A DNA stretch of 42,952 nucleotides from Mycolicibacterium palauense (GTDB taxonomy: Bacteria > Actinomycetota > Actinomycetes > Mycobacteriales > Mycobacteriaceae): assembly GCF_002592005.1 (NCBI RefSeq), contig NZ_NVQF01000051.1, positions 1-42,952 of the forward strand. The letters run 5' to 3'. The notes beneath the pieces are model-generated. The model was not told where the DNA came from and made no database searches. It saw only the letters and a program-made list of their open reading frames with translations. Made by a program: the position numbers and the translations under genes. Shown here piece by piece: positions 16,254-23,773 of the stretch (position 1 is its first letter; each line of letters starts with the position of its first letter).

Positions 16254-16278
16254 TATAGTTCCCGACCAACCAGTAGGT
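16254..16278 (+). promoter_or_regulatory. promoter -10 with adjoining palindromic operator
   Basis: TATAGT (16254-16259) is a good -10 hexamer. Six bases later ACCAACCAGTAGGT (16265-16278) is a palindrome of form ACCNACNNGTNGGT, covering the expected transcription start. This gives the SDR gene its own promoter and a TetR-like operator separate from mcr. Confidence 0.5.
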
Positions 16279-16300
16279 AGAGCGAGAGGATAATCGGCAC

Positions 16301-17068
16301 GTGGAGATCAAGGACGCGGTAGCGGTCGTCACCGGCGGTGCATCGGGCCTGGGCCTGGCGACCACCAAACGGCTGCTCGACCGGGGCGCGTCGGTCGTGG
16401 TGATCGACCTCAAGGGCAAGGACGTCGTCGACGAACTGGGTGCTCGCGCCAAGTTCGCCGAGGCCAACGTCACCGATCCGGAGTCGGTCGCGGCCGCACT
16501 CGACCTCGCCGAGGAGATGGGGCCGCTGCGCATCAACGTCAACTGCGCCGGTATCGGCAACGCCATCAAGACGCTGTCGAAGAACGGCGCGTTCCCGCTC
16601 GACGAGTTCAACAAGGTGGTCCAGGTCAACCTGATCGGCACGTTCAACGTGTTGCGCCTGGCCGCCGAGCGGATCGCCAAGACCGACGCGCTCGACGACG
16701 GAAAGGGCTCCGCGGAGCGCGGCGTCATCGTCAACACCGCCTCGGTGGCCGCCTTCGACGGTCAGATCGGCCAGGCCGCCTACTCGGCCTCCAAGGGCGG
16801 CGTGGTGGGCATGACCCTGCCGATCGCCCGGGATCTGTCCCGGGACCTGATCCGTGTCTGCACCATCGCCCCGGGCCTGTTCAAGACCCCGCTGCTGGGC
16901 TCCCTGCCCGAGGAGGCGCAGAAGTCCCTGGGCCAGCAGGTGCCCCACCCCGCGCGCCTGGGCGATCCCGATGAGTACGGTGCACTTGCGGTGCACATCG
17001 TCGAGAACCCGATGCTCAACGGCGAAGTGATCCGCTTGGACGGCGCGATCCGGATGGCGCCCCGGTAG
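16301..17068 (+). CDS. SDR 3-hydroxyacyl-CoA dehydrogenase (HSD10-like)
   Basis: A 255-residue classical SDR. TGGASGLG at 11-18 binds NAD, NCAG is at 81-84, and the catalytic Ser148, Tyr161 and Lys165 (YSASK) are all present. The IDLKGKDVVDEL segment has the Asp that selects NAD(H). It matches the type-2 3-hydroxyacyl-CoA dehydrogenase (HSD10) group, oxidising 3-hydroxyacyl-CoA or hydroxysteroids. The start is GTG 16301 with GAGAGGA 10-16 bases upstream. Its place after mcr matches Rv1144 in M. tuberculosis, so a role after racemisation in branched-chain or sterol side-chain oxidation is likely. Confidence 0.9.
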   Translation: MEIKDAVAVVTGGASGLGLATTKRLLDRGASVVVIDLKGKDVVDELGARAKFAEANVTDPESVAAALDLAEEMGPLRINVNCAGIGNAIKTLSKNGAFPLDEFNKVVQVNLIGTFNVLRLAAERIAKTDALDDGKGSAERGVIVNTASVAAFDGQIGQAAYSASKGGVVGMTLPIARDLSRDLIRVCTIAPGLFKTPLLGSLPEEAQKSLGQQVPHPARLGDPDEYGALAVHIVENPMLNGEVIRLDGAIRMAPR

Positions 17069-17093
17069 AGGCGGGCGAGAAAGGCTGTAACCA

Positions 17094-18101
17094 ATGGCAT
17101 TGAGCACCAAGTTCACCGAGGTCTTCGGGGTCGAGCATCCGATCGCCCAGGGCGGCATGCAGTGGGTCGGGCGCGCGGAGTTGGTGGCCGCGGTCGCCAA
17201 CGCCGGCGGTCTGGGATTCATCACCGCGCTGACCCAGCCCACCCCGGCGGATCTGGCCAACGAGATCGCCAAGACCCGGGATCTGACCGACAAGCCGTTC
17301 GGGGTGAACCTGACCATCCTGCCGACGATCAACCCGCCGCCCTACGACGAGTACCGCCAGGTGATCGTCGACGCCGGCATCAAGATCGTCGAGACCGCCG
17401 GCTCCAACCCGGCACCGCACCTGCCGATGTTCCACGACAACGGCATCAAGGTGCTGCACAAGTGCACCTCGGTGCGCCATGCCGTGAAGGCCCAGAGCCT
17501 GGGGGTCGACGGCATCAGCATCGACGGCTTCGAGTGCGCCGGTCACCCCGGGGAGGACGACATCCCGGGCCTGGTGCTCATCCCGGCCGCCGCGACCAAG
17601 ATCGAGATCCCGATGATCGCCTCCGGCGGGTTCGCCGACGGGCGGGGCCTGGCGGCGGCCCTGGCGCTGGGCGCCGACGGCATCAACATGGGCACGCGGT
17701 TCATGTGCACCGTCGAGTCCTGTATCCACCAGAACGTCAAGGAGGCGATCGTCGCCGGTGACGAGCGCGGCACCGAGCTGATCTTCCGCAGCCTGCACAA
17801 CACCGCCCGGGTGGCCTCCAACGTGGTCTCGCGGGAGGTGGTCGACATTCTGGCCAAGGGCGGCCAGTTCGAGGATGTCAAGGATCTTGTCGCCGGGGTG
17901 CGTGGCCGCAAGGTGTTCGACGAGGGCGACATCGACGCCGGCATCTGGACCGTGGGTACCGCGATGGGGCTCATCGACGACATCCCCACCGTCGGCGATC
18001 TCATCTCCCGGATCGTCGGCGACGCCGAGGAGGTCATCACCGGCCGGCTCGCCGACATGGTCGTCGAGGCTGGGGTCGAGGGCGCCGAATCGGTGGCCTG
18101 A
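17094..18101 (+). CDS. nitronate monooxygenase (NMO / 2-nitropropane dioxygenase family)
   Basis: A 335-residue FMN-dependent TIM barrel. Family segments include HPIAQGGMQWVGRAELVAAV at the start, FGVNL, the C-terminal phosphate-binding run IPMIASGGFADGRGLAAAL, and ADGINMGTRFM. The ECAGHPGEDD region holds the His used by many NMOs. It would oxidise alkyl nitronates, or act as a flavin reductase-like enzyme; related proteins (for example IpdC) serve in sterol ring degradation, so a role with the neighbouring acyl-CoA enzymes is possible. GAGAAAGG precedes ATG 17094. It is the last gene before a strong terminator. Confidence 0.88.
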   Translation: MALSTKFTEVFGVEHPIAQGGMQWVGRAELVAAVANAGGLGFITALTQPTPADLANEIAKTRDLTDKPFGVNLTILPTINPPPYDEYRQVIVDAGIKIVETAGSNPAPHLPMFHDNGIKVLHKCTSVRHAVKAQSLGVDGISIDGFECAGHPGEDDIPGLVLIPAAATKIEIPMIASGGFADGRGLAAALALGADGINMGTRFMCTVESCIHQNVKEAIVAGDERGTELIFRSLHNTARVASNVVSREVVDILAKGGQFEDVKDLVAGVRGRKVFDEGDIDAGIWTVGTAMGLIDDIPTVGDLISRIVGDAEEVITGRLADMVVEAGVEGAESVA

Positions 18102-18129
18102 CCGCCCGCGCGACGAACGGTCGGACAGC

Positions 18130-18159
18130 AAGAAGGCCCGCCGGATGGCGGGCCTTCTT
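18130..18159 (+). terminator. strong intrinsic-terminator hairpin
   Basis: AAGAAGGCCCGCC (18130-18142) and GGCGGGCCTTCTT (18147-18159) form a perfect 13-bp stem with a 4-nt GGAT loop, 29 bp after the NMO stop. The right arm supplies TTCTT. It should end the mcr-SDR-NMO transcript and could stop transcription from the other side as well. Confidence 0.9.
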
Positions 18160-18160
18160 C

Positions 18161-18432
18161 GTGCAGATGTGGCTTGTGCAGATGTGGCTAGTAGGTGGCC
18201 GCGCGATCAGGCGACCGGACAACGAACGACGGGGTAAGACGACGGGCGACGGCCGGCGAAACGCGGCGAACCCGATGGTGGGAACCCGACCGGCGCCAAG
18301 CCGGGGCATGGGCCCGAGAGCGGTCGGACCCGGGTTCCTCAGCGCACGTCGCGCACGCTTCTCGCCATGGGCGTCTCACCGTGGGCGCGCGACCCTCACG
18401 GGGTGCGCGCCCGGCCGGCGATACCGGCCGGC
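18161..18432. other. structured non-coding gap with hairpins and a 15-bp duplication
   Basis: No credible gene is seen. GTGCAGATGTGGCT occurs twice in tandem (18161-18174, 18176-18189). GGAACCC (18281-18287) pairs with GGGTTCC (18332-18338), with GACCG/CGGTC inside. GCGCGC...GCGCGC flank a hairpin near 18385-18410. CCGGCCGG (18411-18418) and CCGGCCGG (18424-18431) form a tight stem one base after the stop of the small minus-strand gene, a likely terminator for it. Open frames here lack normal codon bias. Confidence 0.55.
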
Positions 18433-18555
18433 TCAGCTGGCGAGCAGGCCGTCTTCGAGCTGCTCCGAGGTGTCACCCTCCACGAGTACGTCCCCGTGGT
18501 AGAGCGCGTCGAAGTCAACCTTGATGACATCAGCGTTGGTGTCGTCGATCCACAT
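18433..18555 (-). CDS. 40-residue acidic small protein, leaderless
   Basis: I do not recognise this family. ATG 18555 to TGA 18433 encodes 40 residues starting MWIDDTNADVIKVDFDALYH and ending EQLEDGLLAS. It is strongly acidic (12 Asp/Glu against one Lys), has no Cys, no signal peptide and no TM helix. About 85% of codons end in G or C, as in real genes nearby. TAGGCT (18568-18563 on this strand) lies exactly 7 nt before the ATG, so translation is probably leaderless; there is no ribosome site. A perfect hairpin follows the stop. A 12-bp direct repeat with a 22-bp period covers the -35 region. It is isolated from its neighbours by hairpins and may be a regulator or a small binding protein. Confidence 0.6.
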   Translation of the reverse strand: MWIDDTNADVIKVDFDALYHGDVLVEGDTSEQLEDGLLAS

Positions 18556-18562
18556 GGGACTG

Positions 18563-18602
18563 AGCCTATGAGTCGCGATTAAGGATTCTTTGAGTCACGA
18601 TT
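18563..18602 (-). promoter_or_regulatory. promoter of the small gene with 12-bp direct repeats
   Basis: On the plus strand TGAGTCGCGATT (18569-18580) and TGAGTCACGATT (18591-18602) are 11/12 identical and exactly 22 bp apart, two helical turns. The first abuts the TAGGCT -10 box (18568-18563 on the minus strand). The layout suggests two protomers of an activator or response regulator bound on one DNA face. Confidence 0.55.
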
Positions 18603-18666
18603 CGGAAAATGGTGGCAATATTACTGCCGGGTAGAGTTACCGGTGGGTCGGCACCATCCGCGGTGG

Positions 18667-19227
18667 TCAGCCACCCGGCGCGGTCAGATGAAACGGGTTC
18701 GTTCCGTTGAGGAAGACCCAGGTCGCGACCGCCGCCGCGATGGCGATGACGAACAACGTCACCGACACCGGTCGCGGCCAGTCGGCGCGGGCCCACAGCC
18801 TCTGGTCGAGCGAATGGGCGCCCGCACCGGTGAACATCAGCGCCACCGCGCCCAGCGCGAGCACGAACGGCAGGTTGAACGGGTCCGACCAGACCGCCGA
18901 GCCCGACACCATCACCGCCCAGGCGTCGAACATCGCGGCGGCCACCGCACAGGCGGCCAGCGGTGTGAGCAGGCCCAGCAGCAGGCCGATCCCACCCACC
19001 GTCTCGGTCACGGTCACCATCGCGGTCGCGACGGTCGGCAGTCGCCATCCGCCGGCCTCCATCGACGCGGCCGTGCTCTCGAAGGCCAGTGCCTTGCGCA
19101 TCCCGGCCTGCAGAATGGTCGCCCCGACGCCGACGCGCAGGGCCAGCAGGCCGAAGCCGGCGCCGGAGGTGGTGTCACCCAACACGGGATTCCTCGTGGG
19201 TTGGGACCCGGGGTCCATGACGGACAT
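18667..19227 (-). CDS. DoxX-family membrane protein
   Basis: A 186-residue membrane protein with four predicted TM helices. The DoxX-like core is LLALRVGVGATILQAGMRKAL, then TVTETVGGIGLLLGLLTPLAAC and FVLALGAVALMFTGAGAHSLD. It is unlike the first DoxX protein in this window (4106-4633) in detail, so this is not a recent copy. ATG 19227 is supported by TAGGCT (19239-19234 on this strand) 6 nt upstream, a leaderless layout; an internal ATG at 19218 is possible. It is transcribed away from mmpL13. Function unknown beyond the family. Confidence 0.8.
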   Translation of the reverse strand: MSVMDPGSQPTRNPVLGDTTSGAGFGLLALRVGVGATILQAGMRKALAFESTAASMEAGGWRLPTVATAMVTVTETVGGIGLLLGLLTPLAACAVAAAMFDAWAVMVSGSAVWSDPFNLPFVLALGAVALMFTGAGAHSLDQRLWARADWPRPVSVTLFVIAIAAAVATWVFLNGTNPFHLTAPGG

Positions 19228-19321
19228 CGCCTCAGCCTAGGGGTGGGCCCGCAGCGCTGCGCGGCAAGCGTCACGGCGGCAGGGGCGCGGCGGGGGCGAC
19301 AGGGGTGCGGTGAGGTAGGCC

Positions 19322-19351
19322 TTGACCCCGCTAACTTAGCGCCGATAAGTT
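19322..19351 (+). promoter_or_regulatory. mmpL13 promoter with internal TetR-type operator
   Basis: TTGACC (19322-19327) and TAAGTT (19346-19351) are -35 and -10 boxes with an 18-bp spacer. AACTTA (19333-19338) and TAAGTT (19346-19351) form a perfect 6-bp inverted repeat around 7 nt, extendable to 9 bp with one mismatch. The operator fills the promoter spacer, as expected for control by the TetR protein encoded in this operon. Confidence 0.6.
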
Positions 19352-19387
19352 GGCGCCGGGTCGTGGGTTGAGGGGGTCGGATCACTC

Positions 19388-21694
19388 GTGCTGCACCGGA
19401 TCGCGATGCTCGCCATCGGTGCGCCCCGGCGGGTGCTCGCGGCGGCCGCGCTGGTGGCCGTCGCCGCGGCGGTGTTCGGCATTCCCGTGGCCAAGAGCCT
19501 CTCGGCGGGCGGCTATCTGGACCCCACCGCCAGCTCCGCGCACGCCACCCGTCTGCTCACCGAGAAGTTCGGCCGCGCCGAGATGCAGCTGATCATCACC
19601 GTGACCGCGCCGGGCGGCGCCGGCGGACCCGCGGCCCGCAGCGCCGGCACCGACATCGTCACGGCGCTCGAAGACTCGCCGGAGGTCGTCGACGTGGCGT
19701 CGCCGTGGACCTCGCCGCCGCAGGCGGCGGCCGAGCTGCGCAGCGCCGACGGTCGGACCGCGATGATCGTCGCCGGTATCGCCGGCGGGGAGAACGACGC
19801 CCAGAAACACGCCGAGACCCTCCAGCACACCATCGACACCGAGGTGCTGCCCCGCCATCCCGACGCCCGGGTGCTGCTGGGCGGGTCGGCGATGGTGTAC
19901 GCGCAGATCAACCAGCAGAACGAACGTGATCTGCTGCTGATGGAATCCATCGCCATCCCGCTGAGCTTCCTGGTGCTGGTGTGGGTGTTCGGCGGGCTGG
20001 TTGCCGCCGCGCTGCCGATCGTCGTCGGGGCGCTGGCCATCGTCGGCGCGATGTCGGTGCTGCGGTTCGTCACCCTGTTCACCGACGTCTCGATCTTCGC
20101 GTTGAACCTGTCGACGGCGATGGGGCTGGCCCTGGCGATCGACTACACGCTGCTGATCGTCAGCCGGTACCGCGACGAGGTCGCCGGTGGCGCCGAGCGC
20201 GGCGACGCCCTGGTCCGCACCATGACCACCGCGGGGCGCACCGTCATCTTCTCGGCCGTGACGGTGGCGCTGTCGATGTCGGCGATGGTGCTGTTCCCGA
20301 TGTACTTCCTCAAATCGTTCGCCTACGCCGGGATCGCGACCGTCGCGTTCGCCGCCCTGGCCGCCATCATCGTGGCCCCCGCGGCGATCGCGCTCTTCGG
20401 TGCGCGCCTCGACGCCCTCGACCTGCGACGGCTGGGCCGCCGCGCGCTGCACCGTCCCGAGCCGACACCCAAGCCGGTCGAGCAGCTGTTCTGGTACCGC
20501 TCCACGCGGTGGGTGATGCGCCACGCGGTTCCGGTCGGTCTCGCCGGGGTGACGCTGCTGCTGGTGCTCGGTGCCCCGTTCCTCGGGGTCAAGTGGGGTT
20601 TCCCCGACGATCGGGTGCTCCCGGAGAGCGCCTCGTCGCGCCAGGTCGGCGACGAGTTGCGCACCGACTTCGCCTCCAATACCGACGCCGAGATCACCGC
20701 GGTGGTCCCGGACGCGACCGGGCTGTCCCCGGCCGATCTGGAGAGCTACGCCGCCGATGTCTCGCGGGTCGCCGATGTCGGCGCCGTCACCGCGCCGACG
20801 GGCACCTTCGTGGCGGGGCGGCGGGTCGGCCCGCCGGCGGCGGCCACCGGATTCCGGGACGGCAGCGCGTTTCTCACCGTCGAAAGCACCGCACCGTTGT
20901 TCTCCGACGCCTCGGACGAACAGCTGCGCGCCGTCCGGCAGGTACCGGGCCCGGGGGGCCGCGCCGTCGAGCTGACCGGCACCGCCGAGGCCAACCGGCA
21001 GAGCGTGGAGGCCATCACCTCGCGGCTGCCGCTGGTGCTGGGACTGATCGCCGGGATCACCTTCGTGCTGCTCTACCTGCTCACCGGCAGCGTGATCCTG
21101 CCGCTGAAGGCCCTGGTGCTCAACATGCTTTCGCTGTCCGCCGCCTTCGGTGCGCTGGTGTGGATCTTCCAGGACGGGCATCTGGGTGCGCTGGGAACCA
21201 CACCGACGGGCACGCTGGTGGCCACCATCCCGGTGTTGTTGTTCTGTATCGCGTTCGGCCTGTCGATGGACTACGAGGTGTTCCTGCTGGCGCGGATCCG
21301 GGAGTTCTGGCTCGACAGCGACCGCACCCGGGCCGCCAACGACGAGAGCGTGGCCCTCGGCCTGGCCCGCACCGGCCGGGTGATCACCGCCGCCGCCCTG
21401 ATCATGTCGATCTCGTTCGCCGCGCTGATCGCCGCGCAGGTCTCCTTCATGCGGATGTTCGGCCTCGGCCTGACTCTGGCCGTGCTCGTCGACGCGACGT
21501 TGGTGCGGATGATGCTGGTGCCGGCGTTCATGCGCCTGTTCGGCCGGTGGAACTGGTGGGCGCCCGCGCCGCTGGCCCGGCTGCACGACCGCATCGGCAT
21601 CAGCGAGTCCGGCCCGCAGGTGACCGGGCCCGCGCCGCGCCACGCCGCGCCCGAACCGGTGCCCCCCGACCAGGTGCCCGGGGCGGGGCCGTGA
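19388..21694 (+). CDS. mmpL13: MmpL-family RND transporter (intact MmpL13-like)
   Basis: A 768-residue MMPL transporter. TM1 is near residues 10-30, a periplasmic domain lies at about 32-180, then five TM helices, a second periplasmic domain at about 400-550 and five more helices. Family signatures include FALNLSTAMGLALAIDYTLLIVSRYRDE, the TAGRTVIFSAVTVALSMSAM helix and, in the second half, FCIAFGLSMDYEVFLLARI. MmpL proteins export lipids or siderophores using the proton gradient. The start is GTG 19388. In M. tuberculosis the matching locus is split into mmpL13a and mmpL13b (from memory); here it is one frame. The GTGA overlap couples it to a TetR gene. Confidence 0.88.
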   Translation: MLHRIAMLAIGAPRRVLAAAALVAVAAAVFGIPVAKSLSAGGYLDPTASSAHATRLLTEKFGRAEMQLIITVTAPGGAGGPAARSAGTDIVTALEDSPEVVDVASPWTSPPQAAAELRSADGRTAMIVAGIAGGENDAQKHAETLQHTIDTEVLPRHPDARVLLGGSAMVYAQINQQNERDLLLMESIAIPLSFLVLVWVFGGLVAAALPIVVGALAIVGAMSVLRFVTLFTDVSIFALNLSTAMGLALAIDYTLLIVSRYRDEVAGGAERGDALVRTMTTAGRTVIFSAVTVALSMSAMVLFPMYFLKSFAYAGIATVAFAALAAIIVAPAAIALFGARLDALDLRRLGRRALHRPEPTPKPVEQLFWYRSTRWVMRHAVPVGLAGVTLLLVLGAPFLGVKWGFPDDRVLPESASSRQVGDELRTDFASNTDAEITAVVPDATGLSPADLESYAADVSRVADVGAVTAPTGTFVAGRRVGPPAAATGFRDGSAFLTVESTAPLFSDASDEQLRAVRQVPGPGGRAVELTGTAEANRQSVEAITSRLPLVLGLIAGITFVLLYLLTGSVILPLKALVLNMLSLSAAFGALVWIFQDGHLGALGTTPTGTLVATIPVLLFCIAFGLSMDYEVFLLARIREFWLDSDRTRAANDESVALGLARTGRVITAAALIMSISFAALIAAQVSFMRMFGLGLTLAVLVDATLVRMMLVPAFMRLFGRWNWWAPAPLARLHDRIGISESGPQVTGPAPRHAAPEPVPPDQVPGAGP

Positions 21695-22383
21695 CCGCGG
21701 AGGGCGGTCCCCGCCGTCGCCGCGCCGCGCGGGGCCACGGTGACGAGCTGCGCGACGAGATCCTGCGCGCGGCCACCGATCTGCTGCTGGAGAGCGGCAA
21801 CGCCACGGCGATGTCGATCAGGTCCGTGGCCGAGCGGGTCGGGGTGACCCCGCCGTCGATCTATCTGCACTTCGCGGACAAGGACGCACTGCTGGACGCG
21901 GTGTGTTCGAGTTACTTCGAGGCCCTGCACGAACACATCCGCGGCGCCGCCGTCGGCCAGCCGACCACGCTCGACGTCCTGCGCGCCCAGGGGCGGGCCT
22001 ACGTCCGCTTCGCCCTGGACAATCCCGGGCTGTACCGGATCGCCGCGATGGGCGAGGGCCGGCCGGGCAGCGACGTCGACGAGGCGCTGGCCAACGCGGC
22101 GTTCGTGCACATGCGCCAGGCGGTGGCGACCCTGATGGACGAAGGGGTTTACGCCCCGGGAGACCCCACCGTGGTTACCCTGGAACTCTGGGCGGCGGCA
22201 CACGGGGTGGCCGCGCTGTTGATCTCGAAGCCCTACCTGCCCTTCGGCGACGTCGAGTCGTTCACCGACCGGGTGCTGCGCGCGGCGTGCGTGGGCCAGA
22301 TCGTGACCGGCTCGGCGGCCTCCGATGCGACGCCGTCGCAGCTGCTGGGTTGGTTGTCCGACCGGAAAGGAATGCCGTCTTGA
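21691..22383 (+). CDS. TetR-family transcriptional regulator
   Basis: A 230-residue regulator. The N-terminal TetR HTH (residues 20-65) reads ILRAATDLLLESG, then SIRSVAERVGVTPPSIYLHF and ADKDALLDAV. The C-terminal ligand domain matches the WHG-type (TetR_C) group and ends with VESFTDRVLRAA. It is translationally coupled to mmpL13 (GTGA overlap) and to the methyltransferase (TTGA overlap). The inverted repeat in the mmpL13 promoter is its likely operator, giving autoregulated export; the inducer is unknown. Confidence 0.88.
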   Translation: MTAEGGPRRRRAARGHGDELRDEILRAATDLLLESGNATAMSIRSVAERVGVTPPSIYLHFADKDALLDAVCSSYFEALHEHIRGAAVGQPTTLDVLRAQGRAYVRFALDNPGLYRIAAMGEGRPGSDVDEALANAAFVHMRQAVATLMDEGVYAPGDPTVVTLELWAAAHGVAALLISKPYLPFGDVESFTDRVLRAACVGQIVTGSAASDATPSQLLGWLSDRKGMPS

Positions 22384-23015
22384 CCGCACCCGCCATGGAT
22401 CATCCGTTCTTCGCCCGCCTGTGGATCACGATGTCCGCGCACGAGACCGAGGCCATGACCCGGCTGCGCCGGGAGAACCTCGCCGGGCTGACCGGCCGCG
22501 TGCTGGAGGTGGGCGCCGGGACCGGAACCAATTTCGCCTTCTACCCCGACACGGTGACCGAGGTGGTCGCCGTGGAGCCGGAACGCCGCCTCGCCGAGCA
22601 CGCCCGGACCGCGGCCTCCACCGCCCCGGTCGCGGTCGAGGTGCACGAGCACCCCGCCGAGGCGATGGAGGAGGCGGGACCGTTCGACGCGGTGGTGTGC
22701 TCACTGGTGCTGTGCTCGATCGACGACGCCGAAACCGTTCTGCGCCAGCTCTATTCCATGCTGCGTCCGGGCGGGGAGCTGCGCTTCCTGGAACATGTGG
22801 CCAGCTCCGGGTTCCGGGGCCGGCTGCAGCAGACCGCCGATGCGACGTTCTGGCCCCGGCTGTTCGGCAACTGCCACACCCACCGCGACACCGAGCACGC
22901 GATCAAGAATGCGGGTTTCGAGATGGTCACCGACCGCCACCAGTGGACGCTGCCGCGGTGGGCGCCGCTGCCGGTCTCGGAGTTCGCGCTGGGGCGCGCG
23001 GTCAGGCCCGTTTAG
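22380..23015 (+). CDS. class I SAM-dependent methyltransferase (Rv1147-like)
   Basis: A 211-residue methyltransferase. Motif I is VLEVGAGTGTN at 41-51, the acidic end of beta-2 is VAVEPE, motif II is FDAVVCSLVLCSID and motif III is LRPGGELRFLEHV, as in the UbiE/METTL7-like group. It probably methylates a small lipid, thiol or quinone-like substrate. The start is likely TTG 22380: GAAAGGA lies 8 bases upstream and TTG overlaps the TetR stop. ATG 22395 is the alternative. It closes the mmpL13 operon, so the exported substrate and the methylated substrate may be related. It overlaps the convergent sirtuin gene by 14 bp. Confidence 0.82.
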   Translation: MTAPAMDHPFFARLWITMSAHETEAMTRLRRENLAGLTGRVLEVGAGTGTNFAFYPDTVTEVVAVEPERRLAEHARTAASTAPVAVEVHEHPAEAMEEAGPFDAVVCSLVLCSIDDAETVLRQLYSMLRPGGELRFLEHVASSGFRGRLQQTADATFWPRLFGNCHTHRDTEHAIKNAGFEMVTDRHQWTLPRWAPLPVSEFALGRAVRPV

Positions 23016-23736
23016 CCCTGGCCTGCCTGAGCAGTTCGGGCAGCTGCGGCAGTAGCGCCGGCAGCGCGCTGCTGGCGCTCTGCCGCACGCACAGGGTCAC
23101 CCGGTCGGACAGCGGGGTGGGTTCGGGATTGACCTCGACCACCGGGACGCCGCGGGACAGCGCCAGCTCCGGCAGCCCGGCCGCCGGGTAGACGATCGCC
23201 GAGGTGCCCACCACGATCATCAGGTCGGCCGACACCACCGCCTCGACCGAGGCGTCCCAGGGCCCGTCGGGCAGCTGCTCACCGAACCACACGATGTCCG
23301 GGCGGATCAGCCCCCCGCAACCGCACTGCGGCGGGTCGACCTCCAGGCTGGGTTCGGGCATGGCGGCCAGCGGTCCGGTGTAGCCGGAATCGCAGGCGTC
23401 GCAGCGGAACTCGAACAGGCTGCCGTGCAGGTGGTGAACCTTGGTGCTGCCGGCGCGCTCGTGCAGGTCATCGACGTTCTGGGTGACGACGGTGACGTCG
23501 GCGTAGTCCTGCCAGGCGGCCACCGCCCGGTGCCCGTCGTTGGGCGCGACCTCACGCACCAGATGGTGGCGCCACAGATACCAGGCCCAGACCCGTTCGG
23601 GGTTGCTGTGCCAGCCCTGCGTGGAGGACAGCTCGTAGGGGTCGAAGCGGGCCCACAGCCCGTTCTTGTCGTCCCGGAACGTGGGCACGCCGCTCTCCGC
23701 GGAGATGCCCGCCCCACTGAGTACAGCGATACGCAT
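23002..23736 (-). CDS. cobB: NAD-dependent protein deacylase (sirtuin, Rv1151c-like)
   Basis: A 244-residue sirtuin. The NAD-binding start is VLSGAGISAESGVPTFRD, followed by QNVDDLHERAG and the catalytic His104 (HLHGSLFEF). A zinc site is formed by Cys112, Cys115, Cys138 and Cys140. Tyr53 and Arg56 (WYLWRH) match the Y-x-x-R pair that lets class III sirtuins bind succinyl- or malonyl-lysine, so desuccinylation as well as deacetylation is predicted. ATG 23736 lies 6 nt after TATTTT (23748-23743 on this strand), a leaderless layout. It is divergent from the GntR gene with only 37 bp between starts. Confidence 0.92.
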   Translation of the reverse strand: MRIAVLSGAGISAESGVPTFRDDKNGLWARFDPYELSSTQGWHSNPERVWAWYLWRHHLVREVAPNDGHRAVAAWQDYADVTVVTQNVDDLHERAGSTKVHHLHGSLFEFRCDACDSGYTGPLAAMPEPSLEVDPPQCGCGGLIRPDIVWFGEQLPDGPWDASVEAVVSADLMIVVGTSAIVYPAAGLPELALSRGVPVVEVNPEPTPLSDRVTLCVRQSASSALPALLPQLPELLRQARAKRA

Positions 23737-23773
23737 CACACCAAAATAGCTGCCCTGGGGGATACTGGATCGT

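Noticed and set aside
18195..18524. A 109-codon plus-strand frame over the small gene
   Set aside because: The codon use is atypical, the product is Arg-rich and low-complexity, and it is opposite the better supported 40-codon gene.
18433..18555. Mycofactocin precursor (MftA) or another RiPP precursor
   Set aside because: The C-terminus is LLAS rather than the IDGMCGVY-type core, there is no Cys, and no radical-SAM or maturase gene is adjacent.
19382..21643. A 753-codon minus-strand open frame opposite mmpL13
   Set aside because: The translation is rich in Gln, His, Arg and Gly with no domain; it is a shadow of the MmpL gene.
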